7,982 nt of DNA from Chitinophagales bacterium (GTDB lineage: Bacteria; Bacteroidota; Bacteroidia; Chitinophagales; UBA2359). Under the pieces are notes generated by a model that ran no database searches, was not told the origin of the DNA, and was given only the letters and a program-made list of their open reading frames with translations. The stretch spans positions 1-7,982 of the forward strand of contig JAHDIA010000240.1 in the NCBI GenBank assembly GCA_020631035.1, read 5' to 3'. A program made the position numbers and the translations under genes. Shown piece after piece: positions 4,694 through 7,982 of the stretch. Each line of letters opens with the position of its first letter. The stretch's first letter is position 1.

Positions 4694-7195
4694 TCAAGTT
4701 CCTCTCAATTGGAAAATCAATACAGCCACTGTCAGCAATGTAATCATAGCCGAAGCAATACTGTCAATAGCCCTATTCCAATCAAATTTACGTTCTCTTT
4801 TTCGCTTCCTTCTTTCTTCTTCAAACTTTTTCCTATCCGAAATGTCCACAATGATCGTAGAGCCATTTTCTACCTCAGGAAATTCTTTAAATACCAAGAA
4901 GTTGTTTGCTCTTCTCACTTCACCATTGGGATATTGTACAAAAGTACCAGACTTTTTACCGTACTTCCCAAAACCACCACCATATTTTTTGACATAGTAA
5001 TCTGCTTTTTTTCCTTCCTCAAAAGGAACATTGATTTGCTCTGCTAGTGTATCTACGATAAAATATTTGATTTCTCCTTTAAGAGTGACATAATTTCTAA
5101 GTTTGGGCACCACAATGGTATCCTTGTTTGAAAGAATGTAATTATAGTTCGACTCTTGAGGGTTTTCAAATACATCGTCCAAGTCAACAAAAATTTCCCC
5201 TTCCTCTTTTCGAATCAATTTAGACGCAGAACGAAAAGCATAATCCGTAAAGCCCCCAGCCCTATTGATCAAAGAGTGAATCTTTTCTCCTTTGTTGATG
5301 AGGGAATACTCTCCAGGATATTTGACTTCTCCCATCAAGACCACATCTTGTTGTATTTCAAAATTGGGTGAACGTCGAATAAAAATTCGATCAAATGGCT
5401 GTAACAAAAAGGAACCATCAGCTGACTGAAGGCTTAAATCATAATTTATGTCAGCTCTTTTGACAACAATTCGCTCTCCTTTTTGTGGGTCCTCCACACT
5501 CAAATCCAACACCCTTGTTACTTCAATTTGACTACGAGCAGCTTCTCGTTTAAAATTACCCGCCAACAAAATAAGGTCATTGAGCCGCAGATTTTCTCCA
5601 AACTGGTAAGTTCCTGGATTTTTCACTTCACCCGAAATATATACAGGAAATTCCTGTCGTATACTATCTAAAGACAATACAAAAATAGAATCATTGGGTT
5701 CCAACAAAAAATTGCCTTGGCTACTTTGTTGTACCAAGACCTCACTAACTTTAAAAGGCAATATTTCCCTTGTGGTATTTTTACTAGTTCTAAATACAAA
5801 ACCTTTGTCCAAAGCAGCAAAATCTGCAGGTCCACCAGCTCTAAACAATACATCTGCCACCCGATCTTGGCTGCGTAACAGATAATCACCAGGTACTCGC
5901 ATTGCTCCCCTTACATTGACAAAATTCCTCATTGAGGTAGAAATGCTTTTGACAAAAATACTGTCCCCATTCATCAACATAAAATCTTGGCTAAATCGGC
6001 TCAGGCTGTCAAGACTTACTTCTAAAAATTGCTCTTTGTTGTTTTCAAATCTCCTAATACTCAAGTGTTCAGAATGAGCCTTTTCGGAAAGACCACCTGC
6101 ATACTTTATCAAGTCTTTTAGTCCTTCCCCTTGCTTCATTTCATACTTCATAGGACGTTTAATCGCTCCATCAATCGTTACAATATTGCCTTGTGTTGGT
6201 ACAAAAACATAATCATTGCCCTCCAAGAAAAAATTTTGATTGCTAATGGGGTCCAACAAATACTTGTAAACATCTAACTCCTGTACCACTTGACCATCCC
6301 GCTTAATGTAAATATCTCTCACCGTCCCCATATTATTGGGCCCATCGATGGCAACCAATGCATTAAATGCAGAATTCATGGCAGAAAAAGTATAAGTACC
6401 TGGATTAAATAACTCCCCTACTAGGTTCACACTAATCAAACGGTTAAAATTAATGCTGACCTCTATTTCATTGTCCTTCCCCCCATAAACCTTGCGGTAA
6501 CGTTCAATAATCAATGCCTTTGCCTTCTCAAATGAAAGCCCTTTGAGGTAAATCTTTCCAACCAATTCAGGATGAATAGAACCCTGTGCATCCACTACAT
6601 GTTGGTGTGTGACATCGTTTCGCCCCCATACAACAACATTGAACTCATCGCCCGCTCCAATCACATAATCATTGGCAGGTCGATTGCTGACAGTTTGCTG
6701 ATCAAATAACTTGACAATATTGTTTCTAAAAAAAGATTGTCCATACACCTCAACTTGAGGCAAAGACAAGGCTTTTCGAATCAATTCATCTTTCTGAAAA
6801 TCAATAATTTCTTGTAAATCTTCAATGCTTAATGTATCATTTTCAGCATCTCGCTCCAACTGTATTTTAACCCCAAGATGTCTCAAACTATCCTGAAATA
6901 CATTCAATCGAGTCAATTGCTCAATCAACTCCTCAGATACACCCAGTTTTCGGAGTTCTTCAGGAGTGGTTTCGATCTTTTGTCTAATCAAATTAATAGA
7001 ATCTGCTCCCAGCAAAGCTTCACTTTGTTGTTGTTGCAGAAGAAACTGCTCATAATCATACCTTTTCTTAAAATCGTCGTACTGCCCAGTTTGCCCGCCT
7101 CCTCGATAAGGAGATAAGGGATTGTAATGCTGAGCATTCAAAGCTGTATATGAAATCATCAGAAGCAGAAACAAAATCAACCTGCTTAAGCTCAT
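4694..7195 (-). CDS. Wza-type outer-membrane polysaccharide export protein with multiple SLBB domains
   Basis: At 833 residues this is more than twice the length of E. coli Wza. Order of parts: signal peptide 1-22 (ending ALNAQ); a helical, Gln-rich extension 23-172; the polysaccharide export domain 173-250 with the hallmark YVIGAGDEFNVVVWG (177-191); then SLBB-like repeats beginning near 256, 339, 426, 518 and 618, each with a 'V..xGxx..P..Y' strand and mostly a later AGG turn (366-368, 453-455, 646-648; AGN 545-547), plus a degenerate sixth near 703. A hydrophobic helix closes the protein (808-828), preceded by a dense basic/acidic stretch (787-803). There is no lipobox cysteine. The family forms the outer-membrane or envelope-spanning channel for capsule or exopolysaccharide, working with the Wzz-type protein, whose gene follows after 6 bases. 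The long SLBB stack suggests a channel reaching far into the periplasm. Confidence 0.93.
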   Translation of the reverse strand: MSLSRLILFLLLMISYTALNAQHYNPLSPYRGGGQTGQYDDFKKRYDYEQFLLQQQQSEALLGADSINLIRQKIETTPEELRKLGVSEELIEQLTRLNVFQDSLRHLGVKIQLERDAENDTLSIEDLQEIIDFQKDELIRKALSLPQVEVYGQSFFRNNIVKLFDQQTVSNRPANDYVIGAGDEFNVVVWGRNDVTHQHVVDAQGSIHPELVGKIYLKGLSFEKAKALIIERYRKVYGGKDNEIEVSINFNRLISVNLVGELFNPGTYTFSAMNSAFNALVAIDGPNNMGTVRDIYIKRDGQVVQELDVYKYLLDPISNQNFFLEGNDYVFVPTQGNIVTIDGAIKRPMKYEMKQGEGLKDLIKYAGGLSEKAHSEHLSIRRFENNKEQFLEVSLDSLSRFSQDFMLMNGDSIFVKSISTSMRNFVNVRGAMRVPGDYLLRSQDRVADVLFRAGGPADFAALDKGFVFRTSKNTTREILPFKVSEVLVQQSSQGNFLLEPNDSIFVLSLDSIRQEFPVYISGEVKNPGTYQFGENLRLNDLILLAGNFKREAARSQIEVTRVLDLSVEDPQKGERIVVKRADINYDLSLQSADGSFLLQPFDRIFIRRSPNFEIQQDVVLMGEVKYPGEYSLINKGEKIHSLINRAGGFTDYAFRSASKLIRKEEGEIFVDLDDVFENPQESNYNYILSNKDTIVVPKLRNYVTLKGEIKYFIVDTLAEQINVPFEEGKKADYYVKKYGGGFGKYGKKSGTFVQYPNGEVRRANNFLVFKEFPEVENGSTIIVDISDRKKFEEERRKRKRERKFDWNRAIDSIASAMITLLTVAVLIFQLRGT

Positions 7196-7284
7196 CCTAA
7201 AATGTTTAATGAATAATTAGATTTGGTTGTCTGACCATTGTCAAATACCTCAACAATATCAGAACATACTGGATACCGCCCTCA
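7196..7284. other. 89-base gap between rfbB and the Wza-type gene
   Basis: This is the only real gap inside the minus-strand operon. On the minus strand a TTG (7242-7244) and a TAATTATT (7212-7219) lie 22 bases apart, a weak fit to the Bacteroidota -33/-7 pattern, so an internal promoter for the export genes is possible but unproven. I see no terminator-like hairpin. The start codon follows 'catttttagg'-like A/T-rich sequence with an AGG directly against the ATG, too close for a normal ribosome-binding site. Confidence 0.35.
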
Positions 7285-7982
7285 CTAACCCGCAAGTTCT
7301 CTTTTGATGTATTGCTCCTCATAGTATTTTTGGTAATCACCAGAGGTAACATTCTCTAACCATTGTTCATTAGCCAAATACCAATCAACTGTTTTTTCCA
7401 AACCTTCTGCAAAGTCAATAGAAGGATTCCACTGGAGTTCGTTTTGTAGCTTGGCAGCGTCAATGGCATATCGTTGGTCGTGTCCAGCTCTATCCTTCAC
7501 GAAGGTAATCAATTGAGCAGAAGTTCCTTCGCTTCTTCCCAATTTTTTGTCCATCAATTCACAGAGTTTGTGAATCAAATCAATGTTTTTCCACTCATTA
7601 AGACCACCAATATTGTAGGTTTCCCCCAAGCTTCCTTTATGATAAATAAGATCAATGGCATTGGCATGGTCCTCAACCCACAACCAATCTCTTACATTGG
7701 TTCCATCACCATACACAGGTAGTGTCTTTTTGTGCTTGATGTTGTTGATAAACAATGGCAACAATTTTTCTGGAAACTGATAAGGTCCATAATTATTGGA
7801 ACAATTAGAAATCTTTATAGGCAATTTATAAGTGTGTGCATAGGCTCTCACCAAATGGTCTGAGCTGGCTTTTGAGGCCGAATAAGGCGAGCGAGGGTCA
7901 TAAGCAGTTGTTTCCGAAAAATACCCTTCTTCTCCTAAACTGCCATATACCTCATCGGTCGAAACATGGTAAAACAACTTGC
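7285..7982 (-). CDS. rfbB: dTDP-glucose 4,6-dehydratase, C-terminal two-thirds (5' end outside window)
   Basis: The frame runs off the right edge; about 232 residues are visible of an enzyme normally near 350, so roughly the first 115-120 (with the Rossmann GxxGxxG) are missing. An apparent start at 7977 is a TTG codon inside the gene, not the true start: the frame continues upstream as Lys. RmlB converts dTDP-glucose to dTDP-4-keto-6-deoxyglucose using bound NAD+. Visible marks, counted from that TTG codon, are the catalytic STDEVYG (6-12, Thr-Asp-Glu), YSASK (32-36), SNNYGPYQFPEKLLP (60-74), YGDGTNVRDWLWVEDH (89-104) and VKDRAGHDQRYAID (160-173). All are textbook RmlB. It supplies the substrate for rfbC further along the operon. 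rfbA, which makes dTDP-glucose, is not in the window and may lie upstream of this gene. Confidence 0.97.
   Translation of the reverse strand, partial: KLFYHVSTDEVYGSLGEEGYFSETTAYDPRSPYSASKASSDHLVRAYAHTYKLPIKISNCSNNYGPYQFPEKLLPLFINNIKHKKTLPVYGDGTNVRDWLWVEDHANAIDLIYHKGSLGETYNIGGLNEWKNIDLIHKLCELMDKKLGRSEGTSAQLITFVKDRAGHDQRYAIDAAKLQNELQWNPSIDFAEGLEKTVDWYLANEQWLENVTSGDYQKYYEEQYIKRELAG

Noticed and set aside
4650..5047. Two plus-strand frames of 112-115 codons opposite the exporter gene
   Set aside because: Both are antisense to clearly conserved coding sequence of the Wza-type and Wzz-type genes and show no domain of their own.
7218..7225. TAGATTTG on the plus strand as a -7 promoter element
   Set aside because: No -33 partner, and it would only drive antisense transcription into rfbB; probably chance.
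7285..7977. Complete rfbB starting at 7977
   Set aside because: The codon at 7975-7977 is TTG within a conserved core motif and the frame stays open to the window edge, so the gene is cut by the edge and not short.

Overview
The window looks like AT-rich chromosomal DNA from a member of the Bacteroidota. The reasons are the lack of recognisable Shine-Dalgarno sites, A/T-rich leaders directly before the start codons, export signals ending in 'AQ' (two genes), and Bacteroidota-style architectures such as a very long multi-SLBB Wza-type exporter. The exact genus cannot be read from the sequence. No mobile element, CRISPR array, tRNA or rRNA gene was seen.

Layout: positions 1-257 hold no convincing gene but contain a perfect short palindrome. 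Two small plus-strand genes follow: a probable lipoprotein with a SecD P1-head-like domain (258-794) and a small uncharacterised secreted protein (832-1320). They converge on a long minus-strand operon. A 16-base-arm hairpin flanked by A-runs on one side and T-runs on the other (1331-1404) separates the two units and probably terminates both.

The minus-strand operon, read in transcription order (right to left), is rfbB (5' end outside the window), an 833-residue Wza-type outer-membrane polysaccharide export protein, a Wzz-type chain-length/co-polymerase protein, rfbC, and rfbD joined in frame to cysQ. Apart from an 89-base gap after rfbB, the genes are separated by 9 bases or fewer, or overlap. 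RfbB, RfbC and RfbD are three of the four enzymes making dTDP-L-rhamnose; rfbA (the first step) is not in view. Wzz and Wza would set chain length and carry a rhamnose-containing capsule, exopolysaccharide or O-antigen-like polymer across the envelope. CysQ removes 3'-phosphoadenosine-5'-phosphate or related nucleotides, so its place here may point to sulfated polymer, but this is inference.

The most unusual point is the single 551-codon reading frame that carries a complete RmlD followed by a complete CysQ. Its A/T-rich junction looks like a former intergenic spacer, so it may be a real fusion, a recent stop-codon loss, or a sequence error. Other points of interest are the lone SecD P1-head-like lipoprotein and the Wza homologue, which has five or six SLBB repeats, no lipobox cysteine, and a strongly basic stretch just before a C-terminal hydrophobic helix. 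I did not find a clearly new biological system; most of the window is a recognisable surface-polysaccharide locus.
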